DNA of 64,000 nucleotides from Actinomyces ruminis (GTDB lineage Bacteria; Actinomycetota; Actinomycetes; Actinomycetales; Actinomycetaceae): positions 62,001-126,000 of the forward strand of contig NZ_MTPX02000075.1 in the NCBI RefSeq assembly GCF_002154335.2. Reading direction: 5' to 3'. The notes under the pieces are model-generated. The model did no database searches. It was given only the letters and a program-made list of their open reading frames with translations, and had not been told where the DNA came from. A program made the translations under genes and the position numbers. Below, piece after piece: positions 8,926 through 19,622 of this stretch. Position 1 is the first letter of the stretch; each line of letters begins with the position of its first letter.

Positions 8926-10208
8926 TCACTCAACTAGCCCGCGAGTGACCGTGTCGGCCATGAGCCGCCCGCGCAGGGTTAGCACGGCGCGGCCGGCCAT
9001 GGCGGCGGCGCCGTCAAGCAGCCCCTGGGCCACGTACTGACCCACCACGGGCACGAGCCGCCGCGGGGCGCCCGACGCCGTCGTCTCCTCCCCCAGCCGC
9101 GTCAGGCTCCGCAACTCCAGGCCCTCACGCATGCGAATGCCGAGCATGACCCGCTCCAATTCTCGCGAATCAGCATCGACTACCTCATGCCCCGCGACGG
9201 CAGCCGCCCGTCCGCCACCTGCCCGGCCCAGGCCACCGGGTGCTTGACGTTCCACAGGCGCACGTCCCCCAGGTGGCTGTGCGCCCCCGGGCCGGCACCC
9301 CACCAGTCCCAGTCGCGCCAGTAGGCCTGGTTGTGCAGGCACGCGTGCCCGGGCCGCGCCCAGTTGGAGATCTCGTACCACTCGTAGCCGGCTCGCCCCA
9401 GCACCTGGTCGGCCAGTTCGTACTTGGCGGCCTCGTCGTCGTCGGTGGGCAGGGGCAGTTCGCCGCGGCGCACCTGCGTCCACATGCGGGTGCCCTCCTC
9501 AATCACCAAAGCGTAGGCGCTCAGGTGGTCCGGGCCGATCTCCACCGCCGCCTCCAGGGAGCGGCGCCAGTCCTCCAGGGACTCCCCCGGGGTTCCGTAG
9601 ATCAGGTCCAGGCTGGTCGCCAATCCGACGCCCCGCGCCCAGGCCACCACCTGTGGCACCCGCTCGGGGGTGTGGGTGCGGTCCAGGGTGCGCAGCACGT
9701 GCGGCACCGCCGACTGCATGCCGAAGGACACCCGGGTGAAGCCGGCCTGCGCCAGGGCGGCCAGGTAGCGTTCGTCAACGGTCTCCGGGTTGGCCTCCGT
9801 GGTCACCTCGGCGCCGTCGACCAGCCCCCAGGTCTGACGCACCAGGGTCAGCATGCGGGCCAGGTCCCCGGCGGGCAGCATGGTGGGGGTGCCACCGCCG
9901 ACGAACACGGTGCGGGCCGCCCGCTGCTCCAGGCCGGCCCGGTCCATGCCGGTGCGGGCCAGGCGCAGCTCGTCGGCGAGCGTATCCACGTAGTCACCCG
10001 CCGACGCCCCGCCACCCATGGCCAGGTTCGTGTAGGTGTTGAAGTCACAGTAGCCGCAGCGCACCCGGCAGTAGGGCACGTGCAGGTACACCGAGAACGG
10101 CCGCTCCCGCAGCGTCTCCTCCCCGGTGCCCGACGACGTCGCCCGGACCCGTGCGGGCAACTCGCCCGCTCCGGGCAGGGGTTCCCCGTCGGGCTGAGCC
10201 GGACTCAA
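8926..10208 (-). CDS. hemW: Radical SAM heme chaperone HemW, frameshifted
   Basis: The radical-SAM cluster motif CRVRCGYC (Cys47, Cys51, Cys54) is present, followed by FVGGGTPTML, EANPETVD, FGMQSAVPHVL and ISNWARPG, a run characteristic of HemW. HemW binds heme and delivers it to membrane acceptors; it was once named as an oxygen-independent coproporphyrinogen oxidase. The frame is lost near 9190 (GGCATG where GGCCATG is expected) and resumes with HEVVDADSREL to the C-terminus. The start appears to be TTG at 10208, overlapping the trmB stop (TTGA), so the two are translationally coupled. The order lepA, trmB, hemW on one strand is typical of actinobacteria. Confidence 0.88.
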
Positions 10209-11113
10209 AAGGGCACCGCCTCACGCCGGGGAGGCACCCAGATCTCCCCCGTGCGCACCGCGGTCAGGTCACGGATGGTGCGCCCAGCGCGGGTGCCCTT
10301 GTCCTCGAAGCGGGTCAGCACCCGCCCCGCATAGCGTTGCGACCAGCCGCCCCGCACACCTGCGGGAGAGCCGGGATCGGGGCCGTTGCCGAGGCTGCCC
10401 TCCTCGGCGGTGTCGGCGCCCAGGTCGGGTTGCGCCCCGGCGTCGGGGTAGCGGAAATACGGCCCGGTGGAGTCGGACTCAATGCCCTCGGGCAGGGCGG
10501 AGGCGGCCTCCAGCACATCGCGCATCTGCCAGGCGTAGTCCGCCCAGTCGGTGGCCAGCCGCCACACTCCGCCCGGGCGCAGCACCCGGGCCACGGAGTC
10601 GGCGAAGGCGGAGTTGACCAGGCGGCGCTTGCGGTGGCGGGGCTTGCGCCACGGGTCCGGGAAGAACACCCACACCTCGCTGGCGCAGCCCACCGGCAGG
10701 GCGGTAGCCAGCAGCTGAGCGGCGTCGGCGGGCACCACCCGCAGGTTGCGCAGGCCCGCCTTGGCGGCACCGGCCACCAGCTTGGCGATCGCCGTCTCCC
10801 AGGCCTCCACCGCCAGGTGATCCACCCCCGGGTGGGCGGCGGCGTGGGCGAGGATCGCCTCACCCGAGCCGGAACCCACCTCCACGATCAGCGGGCGCAG
10901 CTGGCCGACATGGCCGAAAGCGGCGGCCGGGTCCAGACGGAAGGCCGGATCGACGGTGCGGATCGCGTCGGCGCGCGGCACGTCAATGACGTAGCGGTCC
11001 CCGTAGCGTTCCAGGGCGCGGACCTGTGATTCGGTCAGGCGGCCCCCGGCCCGCGAGTACGAGCGCACCCGGGCGCGAATGGCGTGCGAGCGGGGAGGGT
11101 GCTGTTGGGGCAC
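10205..11113 (-). CDS. trmB: tRNA (guanine-N7)-methyltransferase TrmB
   Basis: The protein has the SAM-binding loop VEVGSGSGEA and the TrmB signature FFPDPWRKPRHRKRR, followed by the usual catalytic-domain segments (RPGGVWRLATDW). It methylates G46 of tRNAs. I chose GTG at 11113 because AGGAGG lies ten bases upstream and homology-like sequence begins soon after (RVRSYSRAGGRLT). The reading frame stays open further upstream, but that part looks non-coding. The resulting 302 residues are slightly longer than usual, owing to an insertion near residue 240 (PDLGADTAEEGSLGNG). Its stop overlaps the hemW start. Confidence 0.9.
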   Translation of the reverse strand: MPQQHPPRSHAIRARVRSYSRAGGRLTESQVRALERYGDRYVIDVPRADAIRTVDPAFRLDPAAAFGHVGQLRPLIVEVGSGSGEAILAHAAAHPGVDHLAVEAWETAIAKLVAGAAKAGLRNLRVVPADAAQLLATALPVGCASEVWVFFPDPWRKPRHRKRRLVNSAFADSVARVLRPGGVWRLATDWADYAWQMRDVLEAASALPEGIESDSTGPYFRYPDAGAQPDLGADTAEEGSLGNGPDPGSPAGVRGGWSQRYAGRVLTRFEDKGTRAGRTIRDLTAVRTGEIWVPPRREAVPF

Positions 11114-11177
11114 TGGACCGGTTCCTCCTGGTTGTGTTCGAATTCGCTCCGGCAGCTCCTGCCGTGGCGCTGCCGGC

Positions 11178-11494
11178 TCAGGCGACCGGCTCGTGGGCTG
11201 CGGTCTGCGCGTAGTGGATGGCGGATACGCCCGCCTCCCCCGGCGTCCGGGCGCACCTGCTCCGGGGCGCAGACGACACCGACGGTTCCCGCCGGGTCGC
11301 CGTCGTGGAAGGGCGAGGGCTCGTCCGCATGGCGGCCGTCCGCGCCCGCGTGGGGGCATCCAGGCGGCGCGCCAAGGTGGAGGTCAGTTCCAGACCGGAG
11401 CGTCATCGGTCAGAGCGGCCTGAACCGTGCCGGAGGTGACCGGAACGCCGTCTATCCGCTCCGGGGCCCGCTCGTGACCGCTTGCCTCACTCAT
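11178..11494 (-). pseudogene. Small unknown gene broken by frame changes, upstream of trmB
   Basis: An ATG at 11494 has a good AGGAG site seven bases upstream and starts a plausible peptide (MSEASGHERAPERIDGVPV). It stops after 36 codons, but near that point another frame continues with ELTSTLARRLDAPTRA. A third frame then gives DEPSPFHDGDPAGTVGVV, and the last resumes as EAGVSAIHYAQTAAHEPVA. Read together these give a protein of about 100 residues that needs at least two frame corrections. I do not recognise it. The strong ribosome site is the best evidence that a gene exists here. Confidence 0.4.
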
Positions 11495-11576
11495 CTGTAC
11501 GCTCCTGACCGCCGTGTCCGCCGCTTGCCCACCCTACTGCGTACCATCCGGCCGACCGAGGGGTTTGCGGCTCGCA

Positions 11577-13445
11577 TCACTTTCCGGTGGGCTGGTCCGC
11601 GCCCAGCACGGCGATGAAGGCCTCCTGGGGGACCTCCACGCGGCCGACGGCTTCATGCGCTTCTTGCCCTCCTTCTGCTTCTCCAGCAGCTTGCGCTTAC
11701 GGGTGATGTCGCCGCCGTAGCACTTGGCGAGCATGTCCTTGCGTAGGGCGCGAATGGTCTCGCGGGCAATGATGCGACTGCCCACCGCGGCCTGCACGGG
11801 CACCTCGAACTGCTGGCGGGGAATCAGCTCCTTGAGCCTGCGGGTCATCTTCTGCCCGTAGGAGTAGGCGGAGTCCTTGTGGACGATGGCGCTGAAGGCA
11901 TCCACCTTCTCGCCGTTGAGCAGAATGTCCACCTTGGTCAGATCGGCGCTCTGGGTGCCGTCGGGCTCATAGTCCAGGGAGGCGTAGCCGCGGGTGCGAG
12001 ATTTCAGGGCGTCGAAGAAGTCGAAGACGATCTCCGCCAGCGGCAGCCGGTAGCGCATTTCCACACGCGTCTCGGACAGGTAGTCCATGCCGAGCATGGT
12101 GCCGCGCCGGGCCTGGCACAGCTCCATGATCGCGCCGATGTACTCACTCGGGGTCAGGATGGTGGCGCGCACCACCGGCTCCTGGACGTCGCGGACCTTG
12201 CCCTCGGGGAACTCGCTGGGATTGGTGACCGTGTGCACGCTGCGGTCCTCCATGGTGACCTCGTAGACCACGGAGGGGGCGGTGGAGATGATGTCAAGGC
12301 TGAATTCGCGCTCCAGGCGCTCGCGGATGATCTCCAGGTGCAGCAGGCCCAGGTAGCCGCAGCGGAAGCCGAATCCGAGCGCCACCGAGGTCTCCGGTTC
12401 GTAGGTCAGGGCGGCGTCGTTGAGCTTGAGCTTGTCCAGGGCGTCGCGCAACGCCGGGAAGTCGGAGCCGTCCACGGGGAACAGTCCGGAGAACACCATG
12501 GGCTTGGGGTCCTGGTAGCCGGACAGCGGCTCGGTGGCCGGTGCGGCGGCGGAGGTGACGGTGTCGCCGACCTTCGACTGGCGCACGTCCTTCACGCCGG
12601 TGATCAGGTAGCCGACTCGCCGGCCCGCAGCCCCCGGGTCGGAACCGGCTCGGGGCTGATGACGCCGATCTCCAGCAGGTCGTGGACGGCGCCGGTGGAC
12701 ACCATCTTGATGCGCTCGCGCTGGTTCAGGGCGCCGTCGACCACGCGCACGTAGGTGACCACACCCCGGTAGACGTCGTACACGGAGTCGAAGATCATGG
12801 CACGGGCGGCGCCGTCGGGATCACCGCTGGGGGCGGGGACCGTCTCGACGATCCGGTCCAGCAGCTCGGGCACGCCCGCGCCGGTCTTGCCGGACACGCG
12901 CAGGACCTCCTCGGGCTCGCAGCCGATGAGGGAGGCGATTTCCGCCGCGTGACGGTCCGGCTCGGCCGAAGGCAGGTCGATCTTGTTCAGCACCGGATGA
13001 TGGTCAGGTCACCCTCCATGGCCATGTACAGGTTGGCGAGGGTCTGCGCCTGGATGCCCTGGGCGGCGTCGACCAGCAGCACCGCGCCCTCGCAGGCGGC
13101 CAGCGACCGGTTGACCTCATAGGAGAAGTCGACGTGCCCCGGGGTGTCGATCATATTCAGCGCGTAGGCGCGTGTGACGCCGTCGGCGCCTGCGACCGCC
13201 CAGGGCATGCGCACGGCCTGGGACTTGATGGTGATGCCGCGCTCGCGCTCGATGTCCATGCGGTCCAAGTACTGGGCGCGCATGTCGCGTGGGGCGACGA
13301 CGCCGGTGGCCTGGAGCATCCGGTCCGCCAGGGTGGACTTGCCGTGGTCAATGTGCGCAATGATCGAGAAGTTGCGGATCTGGGCCTGCTCGGTGGCCGC
13401 GGGGGCGACGGCAGCGGCCTGCTCGGACGTGGGGATCGGTGACAC
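11577..13445 (-). CDS. lepA: Elongation factor 4 (LepA), frameshifted three times
   Basis: LepA is a ribosome-associated GTPase that back-translocates or remodels stalled ribosomes. The N-terminal segment (12987-13445) has the G1 loop [16 protein letters not shown] and DTPGHVDFS. The next (12604-12993) has [11 protein letters not shown] and the domain-II start. The third carries YGYQ-like [13 protein letters not shown] and the LepA-specific C-terminal domain ([27 protein letters not shown]). Frame is lost near 12990, 12610 and 11655; each fits one missing G or C. After the last shift the true end reads [15 protein letters not shown] and stops at 11577. The start is GTG at 13445 with GAAGG five bases upstream. 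Confidence 0.93.
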
Positions 13446-13571
13446 AGAAGCCTTCCATTACGGCGCCTTCGGACCTGAGGCCTGGGCGCAGGACAGAAAC
13501 CTGGACCAAGTCTCCCACGTGCCGGGCGGAATGCCGCGTCGGCACAGGTGTGATGCCCGACGGCAAGCCTG

Positions 13572-14150
13572 TCACCTACCGCCCCCACGGATCACCAGCC
13601 ACCCGCGCCCCAAAGGACGCTCAAGAACCAGCGTGGCGTTACCAAAATCAGTACTCATCGGGTTGGAAATGTTCTTAAGGTCAATGTCCTCCAGCCCATC
13701 GGTCTTTGACACATGCGTCGCCTCTGAGTGCTTTTCAATAAGATCGCCAGACACCGCGGTGTAAGTCTCCGTATATTCGCGGATGGCCTGGTCGCTGGCG
13801 GTGAACTCGATGATGTACCCCCACCCGCCCGGGTAGGCCTCGGCAAAGTTCACCGCGGGCTCCACCGACACCACCTCAGCACCCTCCGGCAAACTACCAC
13901 CATCGATCGCCAGGATCTCATCCAGGTGCTCCACATCCGCCGGGCACGGAGCCCCCACCTGCACCCCAGCAGCACTCGCCGACGCAGACGCCCTAGCCTC
14001 GGACCTCTCAACCTGCACACTAGAAAGAAACAAGTACCCCACCGCAAAAAGCACCCAAAACGCCCCAATCCCCACCAACACGGCAACCACAACAAGCAAC
14101 TGCCGACCAGTCACCTCCTCACCACCCACAACCGGCCGCCTAACCCTCAC
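13572..14150 (-). CDS. Membrane-anchored protein of WXG100-like module
   Basis: This 192-residue protein has one strong membrane helix (residues about 17-43, LLVVVAVLVGIGAFWVLFAVGYLFL) and an external domain with no motif I know. Its GTG start overlaps the stop of the upstream gene (GTGA at 14147-14150), so it is made together with the putative exported protein. Position last in a WXG100-like set suggests an anchor, chaperone or immunity protein, but that is only positional inference. The 13446-13571 gap to lepA shows nothing recognisable. Confidence 0.65.
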   Translation of the reverse strand: MRVRRPVVGGEEVTGRQLLVVVAVLVGIGAFWVLFAVGYLFLSSVQVERSEARASASASAAGVQVGAPCPADVEHLDEILAIDGGSLPEGAEVVSVEPAVNFAEAYPGGWGYIIEFTASDQAIREYTETYTAVSGDLIEKHSEATHVSKTDGLEDIDLKNISNPMSTDFGNATLVLERPLGRGWLVIRGGGR

Positions 14151-15553
14151 GACCCGCTCCCATGCAACACCGAAAAACCACCCGACATGTCATACTCCTG
14201 AGCCAAACCAGCGCGATGCAGTTCCTGGAGCTGGCTATCTTTAACGTTGAAAGGACCGATCTGCGTCGACTTGTCCCCGTCCCAGTTGTACCGGTCCGCC
14301 ACGTGAACACGGTAGTCATAGGAATAGGTCCACTCCGGATTGTCGGCCGTGGGTGGGTAGACCGTGACAGTCCCATCCGTCGCGTAGTTACAGCCACCCG
14401 TGGCATAGAACCAGTTCTGATCCTCCTCCGCTCTGATGTAGTACCCCTCCCACTCAGTGGTGAAGGGGTAGGTGACCGGCCCGGTCACGCCCGAGACCTC
14501 AGCATCATTACGCGCCGCCTCCGCCATAGCTTCAACGGCTTGCTGCGTTTTTGTATTCAACCCGTCAACATCTTCCAGCATACGGTCGGCGTCCAGTTCC
14601 TGCGGTTCCCCGCTGTTCCCCAGGTAGTGCAGCAGGTTTCTTGACGCGTCCGGCCAGTCCGAGGCCTTGGCAACCGCGCCGATCATGGCCGCATCGTGGA
14701 CAAGATGATCAAACGGATCCGCTGGCCGACTCCCGTATTGCCCGGACCCCTCCTTGGCGGTATCCCCCGGATAGACCCAGGGGGTCACCCCCGGCATTTC
14801 AGCATGTTCTCCAGGTACCGGGTCGCCGAGCTCTGTCTTGCCCTGCGTCTCGGGATCATTATTCCCACTCCTGCGGTTGCTCTCCGTTTTCCTATCGCTG
14901 TCATCCGTCTTCCTGCGACTGTCCTCTTTGTCCCGAGGATCAGTCCACTGCCGTCCCGACCGGGCCTGGTCCGGGCTGTCATAGCTCGAGCCAGCCAGGA
15001 CGGTGGCATAGTCCTCATCGACCTGAGTGGCCAAGGTCAGAGTAGAGGAGACCATCTCCTCCAGCTCGACGGCGTGGGCCTGGGCCCGGGCGGCCTCCAC
15101 CATGGCCCCGCCCAGGCCCACGGCGACCATCCTCACCGGGCCTACCGCCGCTGCCACGGCGCTTCCGGTGGCCTTCTCTGCACCGCTGTCAGCCGCCTCG
15201 GCCAGGGACACCGAAACCGAGCCGTCAGCGCCCAGCGTCAGGTAGGGGTGCTCAGCAGCGAAGTCCTGGCAGGCCAGTACCCTGCGCCGTACCTGGGTCA
15301 CACCCTCGCAGGCGTCGGCGGTGGCACGCGTGAGGACTCCGATCCGCTCGGTCATCTCGGAGTGAGCGGCTGTGCACCGGTGCAGCGCACCAAGCGCGGC
15401 CTCCACGCTGGGGGCCCGCGAGATCACCCGCGAGCTCGCGGCTTGCGCATCATCCCCCATCTCCGCCATGGAGGTATGCAGTCTCCTCAGCCCATCCGAG
15501 GCGTCGGCCAGCGGCTCAGGGGCCCAGGTCAGGACCTCACTCCACGTCGTCAT
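14147..15553 (-). CDS. Large WXG100/LXG-like exported protein, possible toxin-type effector
   Basis: The 468-residue protein has three parts. Residues 1-200 are helical and Ala-rich without a signal peptide, like the export domains of type VII (ESX/LXG) substrates. Residues about 205-280 form a charged, low-complexity linker rich in Asp, Ser, Arg and Lys. Residues about 370-468 form a compact aromatic domain with WEGYYI, DQNWFYATGGCNY and DRYNWDGDK, ending in LHRAGLAQEYD. A helical head, polar linker and distinct tail are usual for polymorphic toxins. The tail's activity is unknown, and a harmless surface protein is possible. It starts one base after the stop of the small WXG100-like gene. 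Confidence 0.6.
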   Translation of the reverse strand: MTTWSEVLTWAPEPLADASDGLRRLHTSMAEMGDDAQAASSRVISRAPSVEAALGALHRCTAAHSEMTERIGVLTRATADACEGVTQVRRRVLACQDFAAEHPYLTLGADGSVSVSLAEAADSGAEKATGSAVAAAVGPVRMVAVGLGGAMVEAARAQAHAVELEEMVSSTLTLATQVDEDYATVLAGSSYDSPDQARSGRQWTDPRDKEDSRRKTDDSDRKTESNRRSGNNDPETQGKTELGDPVPGEHAEMPGVTPWVYPGDTAKEGSGQYGSRPADPFDHLVHDAAMIGAVAKASDWPDASRNLLHYLGNSGEPQELDADRMLEDVDGLNTKTQQAVEAMAEAARNDAEVSGVTGPVTYPFTTEWEGYYIRAEEDQNWFYATGGCNYATDGTVTVYPPTADNPEWTYSYDYRVHVADRYNWDGDKSTQIGPFNVKDSQLQELHRAGLAQEYDMSGGFSVLHGSGS

Positions 15554-15554
15554 C

Positions 15555-15908
15555 TCACATCAGCCCCCTGGCGCGCGCCCACTGGTTCGCTGAGGCCGAT
15601 GGCACAGCAGCCCCCAGTGCTGCGGCCCCCTGGGCCACGAACTCGTCATTGCACCGGTGGGCGGACGCCAGGTCCCGGACGCCCTCACCCACATTCCCGT
15701 AGCGGCTTCCCAGGGACGTCCTGCGGCTCTCCAGCCTGGCCGCGGCGGTTCCGGCACTCCCCGAACTCAGCGAGCCCGGCATGGCCGCGCCGATGCTCTC
15801 GAAGGGACCAGAGGTGTCCAGGGCGCCGACCGCGTCACGAAGCTCCTCCAGGGAGGAGGCCAGCATCTCCAGATCACCGCCGACGATATGGATATCCGCA
15901 TCCGCCAC
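15555..15908 (-). CDS. Small WXG100/ESAT-6-like helical protein
   Basis: The 117-residue Ala-, Ser- and Leu-rich protein lacks a signal peptide and is predicted to be two long helices. Its length and position directly before a large helical-headed protein match WXG100-type partners of type VII export. A canonical W-x-G is not obvious; the turn region may be GSLSSGSAG. It begins MADADIHIVGGDLEMLA, a common opening for actinobacterial relatives. It probably pairs with the next gene product for export. No ESX ATPase is present in the window. Confidence 0.55.
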   Translation of the reverse strand: MADADIHIVGGDLEMLASSLEELRDAVGALDTSGPFESIGAAMPGSLSSGSAGTAAARLESRRTSLGSRYGNVGEGVRDLASAHRCNDEFVAQGAAALGAAVPSASANQWARARGLM

Positions 15909-16056
15909 GAAAACCTCCAGAGCTTCAAGGAATTAGGCCGCCCGCAGAACACCCATAAGTGAACCGGACGCAAGACAACCACTGTGACCTGCCCGCGTCA
16001 AGAGCGTGATCACAATGAGCGCACCGCCCGGACGGGACAGCCCACTGTCTTGCTCC

Positions 16057-17217
<1,161 letters not shown>

Positions 17218-17443
17218 TTACGCCCTCCGTCGTCGTTCGGCAGGATCGCCTCGCCGATCGGCCACCGATCGTGAACGCCTCCAGGACCGCAGCCCGCCTA
17301 CGGCGCCGGTACACTAGCATGGTTGTAACCGTTACTTTCGGTGCTCATGAGAACGCTCGATTCTGATGTCTCTCTGACCGTCGCGCACCCCTGTGCCGTC
17401 GGTATCAGCGCCCATGCACCGTAACCCGCAGCCGCAGCCGCCG

Positions 17444-18184
17444 ATGAAAGTGAATACGAGCATCCACTCCACACTCCGCATTGGCGTCGTTGAAGACGAC
17501 GCCCGCCACCGCCGCGTCCTTTCCGACTATCTCGCACGCTTCGGCCACGAGCGGGGCCTGGAGCTGCAGGTCTCCACTTTTGAGGACGGCCAGGCCCTCC
17601 TGAACGGCTTCCGCCCCGTCTACGACATCCTCCTGCTGGACATCCGCATGAAGAGCACAGACGGTCTTGCCCTCGCCCGGGCGGTACGTCGCACCGACCC
17701 GGATGTCGTCATCATCTTCATCACCGTTGCCCAGCAGTACGCGATCAACGGCTACGAGGTCTTCGCCCTCGGCTACCTGGTCAAGCCCTTCCCCTACGCC
17801 TCCCTGGCACGTGAGCTGAGCCGCGCCGTGGATGTGCTGGAGCGACGGGAGACCGCCGACGTGGTGCTGAAGGACGGACAGGGGCTGAGGCGCGTTCCCG
17901 TACGCGACATCGTTTACCTGGAGTCCTCCGGTCACCGCCTTCAGGTGCACCTGACTGACGGCACCATCACTATGACCGGTTCGCTCAAGCAGATGGAGCC
18001 GCAGCTGGTGCCGCACGGGTTCTTCCGGTCCAATTCCTGCTACATCGTCAACCTGCGGCACGTGGTAGGGGTACGGGAGCAGGAGTCCGTGATGAGTACC
18101 GGCCAGACGCTGCGCATCTCCCGGCCCCGTAAGAAAGAGTTCATGCGCGCCCTGACCGAGCACGTTTCCGGAACGCTCACGTGA
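17444..18184 (+). CDS. LytTR-family response regulator
   Basis: The N-terminal receiver domain has the acidic pair VVEDD, the phospho-acceptor Asp in LLLDIRMKS, and the Lys of LVKPF. From about residue 140 a LytTR DNA-binding domain follows (IVYLESSGHRLQVHL, FFRSNSCYIVNLRHV). This family controls surface, virulence or bacteriocin genes, commonly with a GHKL kinase like the next gene. The start is uncertain: ATG 17444 gives a standard N-terminus, but ATG 17414 and GTG 17393 are in frame, and none has a clear ribosome site. Its stop overlaps the kinase's GTG start (GTGA at 18181-18184). Confidence 0.9.
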   Translation: MKVNTSIHSTLRIGVVEDDARHRRVLSDYLARFGHERGLELQVSTFEDGQALLNGFRPVYDILLLDIRMKSTDGLALARAVRRTDPDVVIIFITVAQQYAINGYEVFALGYLVKPFPYASLARELSRAVDVLERRETADVVLKDGQGLRRVPVRDIVYLESSGHRLQVHLTDGTITMTGSLKQMEPQLVPHGFFRSNSCYIVNLRHVVGVREQESVMSTGQTLRISRPRKKEFMRALTEHVSGTLT

Positions 18185-19521
18185 TCCAGGATGCGCTGCC
18201 GGACATCCCCCGGCTGTGGACAGCATTGGCCGAGTGGGGCGCATGCCTGCTGTATGTGCTGGCCACCTGGAGGCCGCAGGACTCTCGACGCCGCGGCGTG
18301 GTGGTGATGGCTGCGGCCCTGCCGGCGTTGGGCGTCTACCAGGCGCTTGCTGAGCGCCTGCCGATCTCATTGTGGCTGTTGGGCATGCTGGGGGCGGTGA
18401 CCGCCATGTGGGGGGTGCTGCATCTGGCTCTGAATGGGTCGCTGCGGAGATCCACCTACCTGGTGGTGCGGGCCTTCGTGGCCGCCGAGTTGGTGGCGTC
18501 CCTGGAGTGGCAGTTGGAGCTGTTCATCCTCCACGACCGCGCCGGCACGGTCTGGGCCGCGCCATTGACCATCGCCGTTGACGGCGTCGCCCTGGGTGTG
18601 GTCTACCTGCTGGAGCGTCCCCGGTTCCGCACCGACGTGGTGCCAACCGTCGCCACCGTGGCCGGGGCGGCCGCAATCGCCGCCATTACCTTCGCCATGT
18701 CCAACCTCAGCTTCCTGAGCACGGCCACGCCCTTCTCCGGACGGCTGGGGTCAGAGGTCTTCTACATCCGCACACTGGTGGACCTGTGCGGCTTCATCAT
18801 CCTGTACGCCCAGCGGGAGGTCGACCTGCAGAACCGTGCAAGCGTCGAGCTGGCCACCTCTGAGGCGCTGCTGCGCTCGCAGTACGAGCAGTACCTGACC
18901 TCCAAGCGGGCGATTGACATCGTCAACCGCAAGTACCACGACCTGCGGCACATGATCGCGTCGGTGCGCGCCGAGCCGGATCCCACGGTGCGACTGGATC
19001 GGCTCGGCGAATTGGAGGCGTCCGTGCGCCCTTACGAAGTATTCGTGCGCACCGGCAGCCCCGTGCTCGACGTCATCCTCACCGACCGGGAGCAGGCCTG
19101 TCTGGAGGCCGATGTCACCATGACCACGATCGCCGACGGCGCCGCGCTCACCTTCATGACTGCCGCGGATCTGGCCACGCTGGTCGGCACCGCCCTGGAC
19201 CACGCCCTCGAAGCCGTCGCTCGCATCGATGACACCGGTGACCGCTGGATTCGTCTGGACGTGCGCACCCACCGTGGCTTCGTCCTGCTGGAGGTGGAGA
19301 ATCCGGCAGCGGTAGCGGCGGTCGAGACGGCCGCCCGTAAGCGTCGTTCCGCCGCCGGAACGGGTGCGGGGTCACGCGGATCGGGTCTGAACGCCATCCG
19401 GGCCGCGGCGCAGACCTACGGCGGCCAGGTCACCGCCGGAGAGAGTTCTCAGGGCACCTTCCTGCTGCGCGTACTCCTGCCACTGCCCGCCGATTCTCCC
19501 CACCGAGACCGGCACTTGTAG
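18181..19521 (+). CDS. GHKL-type sensor histidine kinase
   Basis: Residues 1 to about 220 form roughly six membrane helices with little external sequence, as in AgrC-like quorum or peptide sensors. The phospho-acceptor box is KYHDLRHM. The ATPase part has a weak N-box (TALDHALEAVARI, where the second Asn of the usual motif is His/Glu-like) and a clear glycine loop GSRGSGLNAIRAAA. It should phosphorylate the LytTR regulator encoded just upstream, with which it shares four bases. The ligand is unknown. A peptide signal is plausible from the architecture, but no signal peptide gene is adjacent. Confidence 0.88.
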   Translation: MIQDALPDIPRLWTALAEWGACLLYVLATWRPQDSRRRGVVVMAAALPALGVYQALAERLPISLWLLGMLGAVTAMWGVLHLALNGSLRRSTYLVVRAFVAAELVASLEWQLELFILHDRAGTVWAAPLTIAVDGVALGVVYLLERPRFRTDVVPTVATVAGAAAIAAITFAMSNLSFLSTATPFSGRLGSEVFYIRTLVDLCGFIILYAQREVDLQNRASVELATSEALLRSQYEQYLTSKRAIDIVNRKYHDLRHMIASVRAEPDPTVRLDRLGELEASVRPYEVFVRTGSPVLDVILTDREQACLEADVTMTTIADGAALTFMTAADLATLVGTALDHALEAVARIDDTGDRWIRLDVRTHRGFVLLEVENPAAVAAVETAARKRRSAAGTGAGSRGSGLNAIRAAAQTYGGQVTAGESSQGTFLLRVLLPLPADSPHRDRHL

Positions 19522-19622
19522 CGCATCGGGACCGGCATCAGTGACGTGCCCAGTCGCAGACGTTCGCCCATCACACGTCCCAGGTATCAGTGACCGGATA
19601 CCAGTCACCGGATGTAACAACC

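Noticed and set aside
11879-12754. 291-codon plus-strand frame opposite lepA
   Set aside because: Shadow of lepA; composition and position follow the third-base GC bias of the true gene.
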